A stretch of 64,000 nt of DNA from Chryseobacterium sp. T16E-39 (GTDB taxonomy: Bacteria > Bacteroidota > Bacteroidia > Flavobacteriales > Weeksellaceae): the NCBI RefSeq assembly GCF_002216065.1, contig NZ_CP022282.1:2480001-2544000 (forward strand), in the 5' to 3' direction. The notes under the pieces are model-generated. The model saw only the letters and a list, made by a program, of their open reading frames with translations. It was not told the origin of the DNA and made no database searches. This document shows, piece after piece, positions 1 to 9,191 of the stretch. A program made the position numbers and the translations under genes. The number at the start of each line of letters is the position of its first letter. Position 1 is the first letter of the stretch.

Positions 1-46
1 TTCAACTACTTATTGGTATATTTGAAAATTATTAAACCATTCGGTC

Positions 47-2419
47 ATGAAACTAAAAGTAACTGTACTTTCTGTATTCACATTTATAGGTGCGACTGCA
101 CAAAACATTCAAAATAATCCGGGAAGCAATCACGGAAATAAATTTGAACAATTAGGAACCATTTTACCTACTCCAAATATTTACAGGACAGCATCCGGAT
201 CTCCGGGACAAGGGTACTGGCAAAACAGAGCTGATTATTCTATTTCAGCTTATCTGGATGAGGATAAAAGAAACCTGAAAGGCTCTGAAACGATCACGTA
301 TTATAATAATTCTCCTGATGACCTTGATTATATCTGGTTACAGTTGGATGAAAACGAAGCATCCTCTATTAACAAAGCAAATTATGGAGCTTCAACTACT
401 CTTCCCAAAACTTCAAATGATCAACAGTTAAAAGCGACAGAACTTCCTGAAAAAGACAATGGATATGGGGTACATCTTGAAAAGGTAACCGATGCCTCAG
501 GAAATCCTCTACTATATACAGTCAACAAAACGATGATGCGTATCGACCTGCCTAAGGTTTTAAAAAAAGGAGAAAAGCTGATTTTTAAAGTAGACTGGAA
601 CTATAATATTACCAACCGAATCAAAATGGGTGGCCGTGGTGGTTATGAGAATTTTCCGGAGGATGGAAACGATCTTTACACCATGACCCAATGGTATCCA
701 AGGATGTGTGTCTACAGTGATTTCCATGGATGGCAGAATCATCAGTTTACAGGAAGGGGAGAATTTGCATTGGTCTTCGGAAATTTTAAAGTATCACTGA
801 ACGTTCCATCCGATCACGTTGTAGGAGGAACGGGTGAATGTAAAAATTACGATCAGGTCCTGTCTTCTGACCAGTTAGCCAGATACAAGAAGGCTCAGGG
901 CTCTACTGAACCAATAGAAATAGTAACACTTGACGAAGCTAAGAAAGCTGAAAAAAATAAATCAAAGCAAAGAAAAACCTGGTTATTTGAAGCCAACGAT
1001 GTAAGAGATTTCGCCTGGACCTCATCAAGAAAATTTGTCTGGGACGGAATGGGGGTTACCATTCCTGAAAACAATAATAAAGTAATGGCTATGAGTTTCT
1101 ACGGAAAAGAAGCTTATGGATTATACAGAAAATTCTCTACAAGAGCTGTTGCCCATACCATCAAAACTTATTCAGAATTCACAATCCCATACCCTTATCC
1201 GGTTGCCCAATCTGTAGAAGCAGCTAATGGAATGGAATATCCTATGATCTGCTTCAACTTTGGAAGAACAGAGAAAGACGGAACTTATTCAGAAGGGGTT
1301 AAAAATGGAATGATTGGTGTAGTTATTCATGAAGTAGGACATAATTTCTTTCCGATGATCATTAATTCAGACGAAAGACAATGGACCTGGATGGATGAAG
1401 GTCTTAATACCTTCACAGAATATCTTACCGAAGAAAGATGGGATAATAAATTTCCATCGAAACGTGGACCCGCATGGACAATTGTAGATTATATGAAACT
1501 TCCTAAAGATCAATTGGAACCGATTATGAGTAATTCTGAAAACATTGTTCAGTTTGGCCCAAATGCCTATTCCAAACCTGCTACAGGATTGAATATTCTT
1601 CGTGAAACAATTATGGGCAGAGAACTTTTCGATAAGGCGTACAAAACATATGCTAAACGATGGGCGTTCAAACATCCTGAACCTGCAGATTTTTTCAGAA
1701 CCATGGAGGACGCAAGTGGCGAGGATCTGGACTGGTTCTGGAGAGGTTGGTTCTACGGAATAGACCCTGTTGATATTGCTATTGATAAAGTTACCATTGG
1801 TACACCGGATTTAGATGCCTCTCCAACGGGTAATGAAGTAAAGTATAAAGTAGACAAAGCGTTGGTCAATGATTTTGAAGATATCTCAAAAATAAGAAAC
1901 AAAGAGGACAAGAATATTACATTCTATGTGGACAAGGATAAGGAGGCTCAGGATTTCTACTATCGTTATGACAGAGGACAGGAAAAAGTAGACAATACAA
2001 AAGAACATTCTCTTATAAATGATAACAATACAACTCTGGACAAGAAGGATAAAGAAAAATTCAAAAATATTCAGGGATACCAGATTGACTTTGTCAACAA
2101 AGGTGGATTGGTAATGCCAATTATTCTAGAATTTACATTTGAAGACGGAACTAAATTATATGACAAATCCTCTGCTCAGATCTGGAGACTCAATGAACAA
2201 AAAGTTTCCAAAACTTACTATTTTGAAAAGAAATTAAAATCTATTCAACTGGATCCAATGCGGGAAACTGCAGATATTGACACCTCAAATAACTTCTGGA
2301 GCAATGATGGAAGTAACGCACAGACATCAAAATTCCAAGTATTCAAGCAAAAACATGAAAATATAAGAGGCGGAGCCAGTGGAAAAGTAAATCCGATGCA
2401 AGCTGCAGAGAAAAAATAA
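47..2419 (+). CDS. Secreted M1-family zinc metallopeptidase
   Basis: A 790-residue protein with an N-terminal signal peptide (residues 1 to about 18, ending near TAQ). The gluzincin motif is visible: HEVGH at residues 428-432 and the third zinc ligand in WMDEGLN at E451, giving HExxH-x18-E as in M1 aminopeptidases. A GMEYP stretch about 30 residues earlier matches the GAMEN substrate-binding motif. The family removes N-terminal residues from peptides; the signal peptide points to periplasm or cell surface. No type IX C-terminal sorting domain is seen; the protein ends in a polar lysine-rich tail. It stands alone, convergent with the two-component pair, sharing a terminator hairpin. Function is confident at family level; the substrate is unknown. 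Confidence 0.93.
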   Translation: MKLKVTVLSVFTFIGATAQNIQNNPGSNHGNKFEQLGTILPTPNIYRTASGSPGQGYWQNRADYSISAYLDEDKRNLKGSETITYYNNSPDDLDYIWLQLDENEASSINKANYGASTTLPKTSNDQQLKATELPEKDNGYGVHLEKVTDASGNPLLYTVNKTMMRIDLPKVLKKGEKLIFKVDWNYNITNRIKMGGRGGYENFPEDGNDLYTMTQWYPRMCVYSDFHGWQNHQFTGRGEFALVFGNFKVSLNVPSDHVVGGTGECKNYDQVLSSDQLARYKKAQGSTEPIEIVTLDEAKKAEKNKSKQRKTWLFEANDVRDFAWTSSRKFVWDGMGVTIPENNNKVMAMSFYGKEAYGLYRKFSTRAVAHTIKTYSEFTIPYPYPVAQSVEAANGMEYPMICFNFGRTEKDGTYSEGVKNGMIGVVIHEVGHNFFPMIINSDERQWTWMDEGLNTFTEYLTEERWDNKFPSKRGPAWTIVDYMKLPKDQLEPIMSNSENIVQFGPNAYSKPATGLNILRETIMGRELFDKAYKTYAKRWAFKHPEPADFFRTMEDASGEDLDWFWRGWFYGIDPVDIAIDKVTIGTPDLDASPTGNEVKYKVDKALVNDFEDISKIRNKEDKNITFYVDKDKEAQDFYYRYDRGQEKVDNTKEHSLINDNNTTLDKKDKEKFKNIQGYQIDFVNKGGLVMPIILEFTFEDGTKLYDKSSAQIWRLNEQKVSKTYYFEKKLKSIQLDPMRETADIDTSNNFWSNDGSNAQTSKFQVFKQKHENIRGGASGKVNPMQAAEKK

Positions 2420-2430
2420 ATCACAATTAA

Positions 2431-2455
2431 AACCGCCTGTTGGCGGTTTTATTTT
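2431..2455. terminator. Rho-independent terminator between convergent genes
   Basis: AACCGCC and GGCGGTT pair around a TGTT loop and are followed by a T-rich tract. It lies between the stop codons of the M1 peptidase and the response regulator and could serve both strands. Confidence 0.8.
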
Positions 2456-3153
2456 TATTTCCCTAAATGATTTTTCAATACTGCTTTATAGGTTCTTCCT
2501 AAAGGAATTTTATCTCCACCGATAAGGAAAACATTTTTCACATCATACGACTCGATATGAGAAGTCAAAACGATATAAGATTTATGAACCCTGATAAATC
2601 CAAAAGCCTGGAACTTTTCCTCAAAGTTAGACATCCGGTCAAGGATCATATACTTTTTTAAAGGAGTAACAAGAATGATGTACTCTCCGAATCCCTGTAT
2701 CCAAAGAATATCTTTTAGAAAAACCTTATTCATGATATAATTGGATTTAAACATAATAAAGTCCTTTTCTTCAGGCTCTGTTGAGTTTTTAAACTGTAGA
2801 AAATCCTTAGCTTTATTAATGGCTCTCTTAAAGGTTTCAAAATCTACAGGCTTTACAAGATAATGTACCACATCCAATTCAAATGCTTTCACAGCATGCT
2901 GGGTTTCCAACGTCATAAAAATACATAAAGGCTTATAAGGCAGTTTTTGTAACAATTCCACTCCATTAATCTCAGGCATATTAATATCCAGGATGACAAG
3001 GTCTACCCTATTTTCCTTTAAATATTCCAATGCAACATCTGCCTCCTGAAAAGAATTCTGAAGGTCTATATCTTCTATCTGCGCACAATATTGTTTAACA
3101 AGTTGCAATGCAGGATATTCATCGTCTACATTGACTACAGATAAATTAGCCAT
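2455..3153 (-). CDS. LytTR-family response regulator
   Basis: A 232-residue response regulator. The receiver domain covers residues 4 to about 115, with acidic pocket DDE at 10-12, phospho-acceptor D56 in VILDINMP, and conserved lysine in YLVKPVDF. The C-terminal LytTR DNA-binding domain covers about 135-230 (FIRVHKSYIV, LGRTYK). It overlaps the upstream kinase gene by 8 bases, so the pair is translationally coupled. LytTR regulators usually bind imperfect direct repeats upstream of transport or surface genes. The divergent DUF2490-CitMHS-dicarboxylate transporter genes are the nearest plausible targets; this is inference. Confidence 0.92.
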   Translation of the reverse strand: MANLSVVNVDDEYPALQLVKQYCAQIEDIDLQNSFQEADVALEYLKENRVDLVILDINMPEINGVELLQKLPYKPLCIFMTLETQHAVKAFELDVVHYLVKPVDFETFKRAINKAKDFLQFKNSTEPEEKDFIMFKSNYIMNKVFLKDILWIQGFGEYIILVTPLKKYMILDRMSNFEEKFQAFGFIRVHKSYIVLTSHIESYDVKNVFLIGGDKIPLGRTYKAVLKNHLGK

Positions 3154-4177
3154 TCAGATTAATTTTTAAAGTTGTTTTATATTCATCATTCTCAATCAGG
3201 TTTGATGAAAAATCATATTTTCCGGAATAGTACTTTTCTAATATCTGATTAATTGCCTCATTTCCTAAACCATTATATCCGGTATCTTCCACTGGTCTCT
3301 TTGTATTAATTGAATTAATGATTTCAAAAAAAATATCCCTTTCCTTAATAGAATATAATACTTTTATAAAGCTACCCGGCTCCAGTCCAATTCCGGAATG
3401 TTTTAAAGCATTTTCAAAAAGTGTCAAAAATATAGAGGGTGGAATTTCAACAACATCCAATGTTTCATCATTCTGAATATCAAAATCAATATTAAGCTGA
3501 TTATCGTATTTCAACTGATACAGCTTGGCAAGAGAATGAATGGATGAAAACTCCTGAGCCAGACTGATCTTTTCCCTGCCACTATCATAAATAATATACT
3601 GCAAAAGTTTACTAAGCTGTAAAATAGAGTCTGAGGTTTTCGCCGAAGAAACAAAACTGTTTGCATACATATTATTTAAGGTATTCAATAGAAAATGTGG
3701 ATTCATCTTCGATTTTAAAAGATCAAGATAAAGCTGTTCCTTTTGCTCTCCAAGGTCAACGACATTCTGTTCTATCAGAAATTTATCTTTTGTAATTCCT
3801 AAAAAGGAAGCAACCAGAATAATAATTCCCTGCGCTATATACACATTAAAAAGGAACTTTGTATTAGAAAGCGTTTCATTGAAATTCATATTAAAAACCG
3901 TGGGTTCCAATAAAATCCTGAACAGGCTTGATACCAAGAAGCAGATCAATGCATAGATGATAAATTCCGGATACTTATTCGACAGGTAAAACTGCGGAAC
4001 CAGATAATAGTAGACCAGATAATAAATTCCAATATTAAAAATAATTACAGATAAAACACTCCAAATGAGCTCCGGGGTATCAAGGAAGTAATTTTCGGTG
4101 AAAAAAGTTATCAAAATAAAGACAAAAAAGAAGAAAACATGCTGAAATCTCAACAAGAGTCCCCAACGGTACTTCAT
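3146..4177 (-). CDS. LytS/YehU-type membrane sensor histidine kinase
   Basis: A membrane histidine kinase with about four N-terminal transmembrane segments followed by the His_kinase domain; the phospho-accepting histidine lies in NPHFLLNTLNNMY. A C-terminal HATPase region includes the N-box ENALKHS and GLGNEAINQ. An ATG at 4285 would give 379 residues, but a consensus -7 promoter element TATATTTG on the minus strand (4290 to 4283) overlaps that codon, so the transcript should begin inside it. The start at 4177 gives 343 residues, a common length for this family; ATG at 4255 is the other option. It is partner of the LytTR regulator (8-base overlap). The sensed signal is unknown. Confidence 0.85.
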   Translation of the reverse strand: MKYRWGLLLRFQHVFFFFVFILITFFTENYFLDTPELIWSVLSVIIFNIGIYYLVYYYLVPQFYLSNKYPEFIIYALICFLVSSLFRILLEPTVFNMNFNETLSNTKFLFNVYIAQGIIILVASFLGITKDKFLIEQNVVDLGEQKEQLYLDLLKSKMNPHFLLNTLNNMYANSFVSSAKTSDSILQLSKLLQYIIYDSGREKISLAQEFSSIHSLAKLYQLKYDNQLNIDFDIQNDETLDVVEIPPSIFLTLFENALKHSGIGLEPGSFIKVLYSIKERDIFFEIINSINTKRPVEDTGYNGLGNEAINQILEKYYSGKYDFSSNLIENDEYKTTLKINLNG

Positions 4178-4282
4178 AAGTTTTTTCAGAATCTTACCAT
4201 TAAATAAAAGCCTGAAAAACAATAATATAAGTATAATATTTACAATTAAAAACATTCTAAAAAACCTGATTTTAATGGTTTT

Positions 4283-4290
4283 CAAATATA
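4283..4290 (-). promoter_or_regulatory. -7 promoter element of the LytS/LytTR operon
   Basis: Minus-strand TATATTTG is an exact match to the Bacteroidota -7 consensus TAnnTTTG. Transcription would start near 4276, which rules against the ATG at 4285 as the kinase start. No convincing -33 element was identified. Confidence 0.55.
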
Positions 4291-4371
4291 GGGTGTTTTT
4301 GATGGAAAATGCAGTTTACTGATAAAATAGGTCATTGATTGAAAAATTAAAAACCCGCTATCGCGAATAAA

Positions 4372-4379
4372 TATATTTG
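4372..4379 (+). promoter_or_regulatory. -7 promoter element of the DUF2490-transporter genes
   Basis: TATATTTG matches TAnnTTTG exactly and lies 28 bases before the ATG of the DUF2490 gene. With the element at 4283-4290 it forms a divergent promoter region. Confidence 0.6.
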
Positions 4380-4407
4380 AGGATCAACAACATTAACCGA
4401 ATATTAT

Positions 4408-5100
4408 ATGAAAATTAAGAGAAGATTAATTTTTATTTTTTTATTACTGCTTAATCATTTCTATCAAGGCCAAAGTAATGATACTTACAATATGTGGTTT
4501 CAATATATCATGACCGCTAAAGTATCTGATAAAAGTACATTGACAGCTCTAACGCAGTATCGTTCTTTCGATCTTGCTTATGACACCAGACTATTTCTTG
4601 TGAATGCTTATATGGATTACGAAGTAGCTAATGGCGTAAGACCAGGATTAGGAGGAATGTTTCTGGTTCTTGAATCTTATCAAACCGATGATGTAAAAAA
4701 AATACGTTACGAAAAAAGAGCGTTCCAACAGGTCACATTAGATCATAATATCGGCCGTACATCAGTGTCCAGCAGATTTCGGATAGAGGAACGTTTCATC
4801 AACAATCCCGATGAATTTGTGCTTAGGGCACGTTATCTCATTTCTATGAGAATACCCTTTAACAAAAAAGGTGAGAAGGAAAGGTTATATGGCATTCTTA
4901 AAAACGAGATAAGAATGAATCTTAAGAAGGAAGACACTTTCGACAGCAACCGTATCACTGCAGGGCTTGGAATAAAGACCGGAAGAAATTCAGCCATTGA
5001 ACTGGCCTTTATTAATCAACTCTCGCCCGGTAGAACCAGTAACTATGGATACATAGGCTTCAGAAACACCTTTGACTGGAGAAAGAAAGAGAAACAATAA
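4408..5100 (+). CDS. DUF2490 family outer-membrane-like protein
   Basis: A 230-residue protein with a signal peptide (hydrophobic residues 6-17, cleavage near GQS). The body has alternating beta-strand character with conserved patterns such as QYRSFD, IEERFI and FRLRxRY-like segments of DUF2490, predicted to form a small outer-membrane beta-barrel. It is the first gene downstream of a good -7 element and lies 29 bases before the citrate symporter, so it may be co-transcribed and could act as an outer-membrane component for uptake of the same substrates. That role is inference; the family has no established biochemical function. Confidence 0.8.
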   Translation: MKIKRRLIFIFLLLLNHFYQGQSNDTYNMWFQYIMTAKVSDKSTLTALTQYRSFDLAYDTRLFLVNAYMDYEVANGVRPGLGGMFLVLESYQTDDVKKIRYEKRAFQQVTLDHNIGRTSVSSRFRIEERFINNPDEFVLRARYLISMRIPFNKKGEKERLYGILKNEIRMNLKKEDTFDSNRITAGLGIKTGRNSAIELAFINQLSPGRTSNYGYIGFRNTFDWRKKEKQ

Positions 5101-5129
5101 GATATCACTCAACAATTTAATATACCGCT

Positions 5130-6416
5130 ATGCTTACATTCCTTGGATTTTTAATGATCCTCATTTTCATGGTTCTTATCATGAATAAAAAAATGACACC
5201 CCTTACCGCTTTGGTGATCGTTCCCGTAGTCATTGCTCTTATTGCGGGATTTGGGCCTGAACTTGGAGATATGATGAAAAACGGAGTTAAAGAAATAGCA
5301 CTTACCGGTGTCATGCTTATTTTCGCTATTCTCTACTTCAGCTTAATGATAGATACAGGTTTGTTTGAGCCTCTCGTGGATATTATTTTAAAAGCAGTAG
5401 GAGACAACCCTATTAAAACAACTGTAGGAACAGCCATTCTTACGACATTGGTTTCCCTCGATGGAGATGGTTCTTCCACTTATATTATCGTCGTTGCCGC
5501 TATGCTTCCCCTCTACAAAAAACAAGGCCTGAATCCATTGATCCTTACCTGCATCATTATGCTTGCTGGCGGTATTATGAATATTCTCCCATGGGGCGGA
5601 CCGACAGCCAGAGTCATGAGCTCACTCAAACTTGGACATACCGAAATTTTCGTTCCGATGATTCCCATTATGGTATTAGGAATTTGCTGGGTGCTATTCG
5701 TAGCCTACATTCTGGGACTAAAAGAAAAAAAACGCATCGCAAAACACGGAAAATATACCCAGTACAGCAATAGTGATATTGTCGGGGAAAAAGATCCTAA
5801 ACTCCTCCGTCCAAAACTGCTGTGGGTCAATCTGGGTCTCACTCTTATTTTATTAACCGTAATGATTTTAGATATTGTTCCATTGGGAATTGCTTTTATG
5901 ATCGCTTTCTGTATAGCTTCTGTCATCAATTATCCAAAATTAAAAGATCAGCAGAAGATTATGTCGAAACACGCAGGGAATGCTTTATCTGTAGCAGGTA
6001 TGATTTTCGGAGCCGGAATTTTCACCGGAATTTTGAATGGATCAGGGATTATGCAGGCTATGGGAAACAGCATGATCGAAATTGTTCCTAAAAGCTGGGG
6101 CGGTTCTTTAAATATCATTACGGCAGTATTTAGTGTACCCCTTACCTTTTTCCTTACTAACGACGCTTACTATTTTGGGATATTACCGATCATTGCAGCA
6201 ACCGGACAGCAATTAGGAATTACTCCGGAGATCTTAGGAAGAGCAAGCCTTGTAGGACAGGCCTCCCACCTCCTGAGCCCGCTGGTTCCATCAACCTATT
6301 TGCTGGTATCTCTTGCCGGGGTAGAATTTTCTGACCATTTGAAATATACTTTAAAATGGGCCATTGGTTCTTCTATCATCATGTTATTGGGAGCATTACT
6401 TCTTGGTGTCATTTAA
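5130..6416 (+). CDS. CitMHS-family citrate/proton symporter
   Basis: A 428-residue integral membrane protein with about 11-12 hydrophobic segments. Family landmarks include LDGDGSSTY, MNILPWGGPTARV and the C-terminal SPLVPSTYLLVSLAG. CitMHS proteins import citrate, often as a divalent-metal complex, with protons. Length is typical (about 430). It lies 29 bases after the DUF2490 gene, and the dicarboxylate symporter follows, so the three genes probably form an organic-acid uptake unit. The adjacent LytTR/LytS pair may regulate it. Specificity for citrate or metal-citrate cannot be settled from sequence. Confidence 0.92.
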   Translation: MLTFLGFLMILIFMVLIMNKKMTPLTALVIVPVVIALIAGFGPELGDMMKNGVKEIALTGVMLIFAILYFSLMIDTGLFEPLVDIILKAVGDNPIKTTVGTAILTTLVSLDGDGSSTYIIVVAAMLPLYKKQGLNPLILTCIIMLAGGIMNILPWGGPTARVMSSLKLGHTEIFVPMIPIMVLGICWVLFVAYILGLKEKKRIAKHGKYTQYSNSDIVGEKDPKLLRPKLLWVNLGLTLILLTVMILDIVPLGIAFMIAFCIASVINYPKLKDQQKIMSKHAGNALSVAGMIFGAGIFTGILNGSGIMQAMGNSMIEIVPKSWGGSLNIITAVFSVPLTFFLTNDAYYFGILPIIAATGQQLGITPEILGRASLVGQASHLLSPLVPSTYLLVSLAGVEFSDHLKYTLKWAIGSSIIMLLGALLLGVI

Positions 6417-6471
6417 AATTATTATATATTTATATTCAATTGTCCGTTTATACAGTGAAACAAAACCTCAA

Positions 6472-7686
6472 ATGAATCTTTTCCATACAAAAAAAACATT
6501 CACCAGCAGATATTTAAAGAATCTTTCTTTGTATGTTTTCGTAGCTATTATCGGTGGGGTTCTTACAGGACATTATCTTCCCGAGATAAGCAGTAAACTG
6601 GGAGTCATCAGCCAGTACTTCTTCATGGTCCTTGAAAGTATCATACTCCCCATCATTTTTATGGCTATTATTTATGGGATCTGTCATTTAGCCGATATAA
6701 AAAATGCAGGAAGTATTGTGTGGCAAACGGCTCTTTATTTTTTCATCATAAGTTCTGTAGCCATAGCTCTTGGTTTTATTTTTGGTTTTGCCGTACAGCC
6801 TGGTTCTCATACAGGAATCGACATCACCAAAACAAAAGCCGTTCTTCCCACAAATTTTGAGATCACTGATACTTCAATACCTTCTGTTATTTATCTTAAC
6901 AGACATGGTATTTTTCTTATTGCTTCAATTAGTATTGGTATTTATATGAATCTTTCAAAACGTAGAGAAGGCTTTCTGAAAATACTGGATCAGGGACTTA
7001 CCGTTTTTTATACGATTATTAAGTATTTATACCTCATTCTGCCCATTGTTATCTTTTGTAATATAGCCTATGGAATTTCTATGTATGGGATCAATACCCT
7101 TTTACCATTAAGCAAGGTTGTAGGCACAGTATATCTTACTGATATTGTTTTTATTTTTGGGGTCTTAGGATTGGTCTCTTATATCTTTAAATTTAATCTG
7201 TTTAAATTTCTGATCAGTATTAAAGAGGAAATTATTCTGGTTATTACTACTTCTTCCTCTAAAACTGCTTTTCCCATCATATTTGAAAAGATGGAATCTG
7301 AGGGATACAGCAGGAAAATTCTAAGGTTTATTATTCCGCTGGGATATAATTTTAATCTGGCGGGAGCCTGTATCTATATTTCTGTGGCCTGTTGTTTTCT
7401 GATTCAGTTTTATAATATTTCTTTGAGTATTCATGATTATATATGGCTCTTTATCATTATTTCTGTCACTTCAAAAACAGCATCCGGAGTTCCCGGTTCG
7501 GGATTCCTTGCCCTTATTTTCACTTTAAACAGATTCGGAAAAATTCCCGTAACTGACCTAGCATTGCTTTACAGTGTAGACCGTTTTATGAATGAAGCCA
7601 GATCGGTAACTAATTTTATAGGTATTGCCGTTTCCGGGGCTATAATCTCAAAAATAAATCAGCCAATAGAAAAAAACGCCTCATAA
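6472..7686 (+). CDS. Dicarboxylate/amino acid:cation symporter (DAACS family)
   Basis: A membrane protein of 404 residues from ATG 6472 with about eight hydrophobic segments. The SDF family signature is visible: a serine-rich TTSSSKTAFPI reentrant loop (HP1), YNFNLAGACIY corresponding to the NMDGT region, and SGVPGSGFLAL in HP2. An upstream start at 6364 would add 36 residues overlapping the citMHS gene end in another frame and lacking family similarity, so it is rejected. The family imports C4-dicarboxylates or acidic amino acids with Na+ or H+. The NLAG variant in place of NMDG suggests a divergent specificity. Its stop codon is embedded in the terminator hairpin. Confidence 0.88.
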   Translation: MNLFHTKKTFTSRYLKNLSLYVFVAIIGGVLTGHYLPEISSKLGVISQYFFMVLESIILPIIFMAIIYGICHLADIKNAGSIVWQTALYFFIISSVAIALGFIFGFAVQPGSHTGIDITKTKAVLPTNFEITDTSIPSVIYLNRHGIFLIASISIGIYMNLSKRREGFLKILDQGLTVFYTIIKYLYLILPIVIFCNIAYGISMYGINTLLPLSKVVGTVYLTDIVFIFGVLGLVSYIFKFNLFKFLISIKEEIILVITTSSSKTAFPIIFEKMESEGYSRKILRFIIPLGYNFNLAGACIYISVACCFLIQFYNISLSIHDYIWLFIIISVTSKTASGVPGSGFLALIFTLNRFGKIPVTDLALLYSVDRFMNEARSVTNFIGIAVSGAIISKINQPIEKNAS

Positions 7687-7700
7687 AAATGAAGCGTTTT
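7673..7700 (+). terminator. Terminator overlapping the symporter stop codon
   Basis: AAAACGCCTCAT and ATGAAGCGTTTT pair around an AAAA loop with one mismatch; the 3' arm is T-rich. The TAA stop at 7684-7686 lies inside the hairpin. Confidence 0.65.
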
Positions 7701-7738
7701 ATATCAATTGTGTTTTGTTTTCTTACAGCGGATTATAT

Positions 7739-8923
7739 TTAATTTCCCCAGTTATTTCTTGCCCAGACAACCAGAGCCGGCAACATATCCCCTCCTGAAG
7801 CTACAGAATGAAGATCAGATCCAAAAAGCTCCCAATCTGTTTCATTACCATGATGAACCCCTATGGCATACATCTGCCCGTTCGAGAACCAACTGTATAG
7901 TGGTGATCCGGATGCTCCACTTGCCTCGTCCGCATACGATTCTATTTGGGTACTGTCTACTGTATTTCCGTCCGGTAATCTAACATCATCTCCATCATCG
8001 TCATCCACAACACTAATGCTGCTTTGGTAAGTAGGTCTGTTTTCACCCTTATCATAAGGATACCCGGTCATCGTCCATACATTCATGTCCTCCCAATCGT
8101 CGTTATAGCTCTTAGCTCCGAAGTAACCTGTGGTATCTCCAATATTATCGTACAGTTTCACAACCATCATATCATTACCCACATCACTTTGATAAGCAAT
8201 ATAGCTTTCTCCGTATGTGTAAAACGAGTTTCCATAAATGGATCGTCCGTCATAATAAGCAGGAATTACTTTGATCATCCATGAAGCATAAGGTTTCTGA
8301 GGTCTCATGTGGCCTGATGTCATCAGGATCTTTCTGCCTACCATAAAACCTGTTCCTCTACCCTGATAGTTCCATGATGATGTACTGGTTAATTTAGTAT
8401 ATACTTCTACCCTGCAAACACAACATTCCGGATAGGTATTTGGATAAATATTCACCCTGTCATCATTTCCAAAAATTGTGGTGTGGTTGGCGCTTTTCGT
8501 CACCAATCTGTTTAAACGGTTTCTCTTAGCAGATTTTGTGTTGGGAAAAACCACTTTAGGATGCAACCCAAGGATATGGGTTTCCGGTACAAAAGCTTCA
8601 GCTGTGGTTACTTTTATTTTCTCGGCTTTAATTTTAGTTTGAAGACTATCTTTAGAAATAATTTCTTCTGTCTTACCGGGAATTCCCCAATCAAAAGGAG
8701 AAAGATCATCTAACTGACTGAAATCCTTATTCAGTTTTGATACAGAAATTCTAGCGGTACTTTTTACCTTTTCAGTGAGTTTAAAACTTTTAGCTGAATC
8801 TGTAATAAAAAGATTACGATCTAATGCTTTAGTGGGAAGCGGGTTCTCTTGTTCCAGTAATAATTCTTTCGGAATAGGCGAATCGGCTGGAACACCTTTA
8901 AAGATTTTTTTTAATTTTTCCAT
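7739..8923 (-). CDS. Trypsin-like (V8/Glu-endopeptidase type) serine protease without signal peptide
   Basis: A 394-residue protein (start chosen at ATG 8923, preceded by an A-rich stretch; ATG at 8953 would add 10 residues). The chymotrypsin-fold triad is visible: His in KILMTSGHM, Asp in YQSDVGNDMMVVKL, and Ser in SGASGSPLY. The PPII-like layout resembles V8-type glutamyl endopeptidases. The first 40 residues are polar and proline-rich (KGVPADSPIPKELLL) with no signal peptide or lipobox, unusual for this family; the protease domain starts near residue 150 after a long pro-like segment. It is divergent from the bacteriocin-like peptide at 9192. A role in processing that peptide is possible but unproven. 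Confidence 0.85.
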   Translation of the reverse strand: MEKLKKIFKGVPADSPIPKELLLEQENPLPTKALDRNLFITDSAKSFKLTEKVKSTARISVSKLNKDFSQLDDLSPFDWGIPGKTEEIISKDSLQTKIKAEKIKVTTAEAFVPETHILGLHPKVVFPNTKSAKRNRLNRLVTKSANHTTIFGNDDRVNIYPNTYPECCVCRVEVYTKLTSTSSWNYQGRGTGFMVGRKILMTSGHMRPQKPYASWMIKVIPAYYDGRSIYGNSFYTYGESYIAYQSDVGNDMMVVKLYDNIGDTTGYFGAKSYNDDWEDMNVWTMTGYPYDKGENRPTYQSSISVVDDDDGDDVRLPDGNTVDSTQIESYADEASGASGSPLYSWFSNGQMYAIGVHHGNETDWELFGSDLHSVASGGDMLPALVVWARNNWGN

Positions 8924-9191
8924 TTTGAATTTAATTATGGTTTGGTCTGACAAAGTTGAAGCAATACAACAGCAAATACCCCAGTAGTATCCCTGTTTTT
9001 ACACTGTACAAACCCTGCAATCTATCGCAGTATAATCCACAGGATCAATTTATTGTATTTATTTTTTTCTAAGTAAAGAGAAAATTACTTATATTAGAGA
9101 ACCAAATAAAAACAATACTTGTTTACTCGATAAACTAATAGTCAAAAATCCTGATTGACTTTAAATGTTTAGGAGTAACAAATATTAACTT

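Noticed and set aside
1367..1675. Antisense open frame inside the M1 peptidase
   Set aside because: Shadow of the peptidase coding strand; no promoter or family.
6364..6471. Upstream extension of the dicarboxylate symporter
   Set aside because: It overlaps the end of the citMHS gene in another frame and lacks family similarity; ATG 6472 fits family length.
7708..8284. Open frames opposite the V8-like protease
   Set aside because: They are antisense shadows of a gene with an intact catalytic triad and have no recognisable features.
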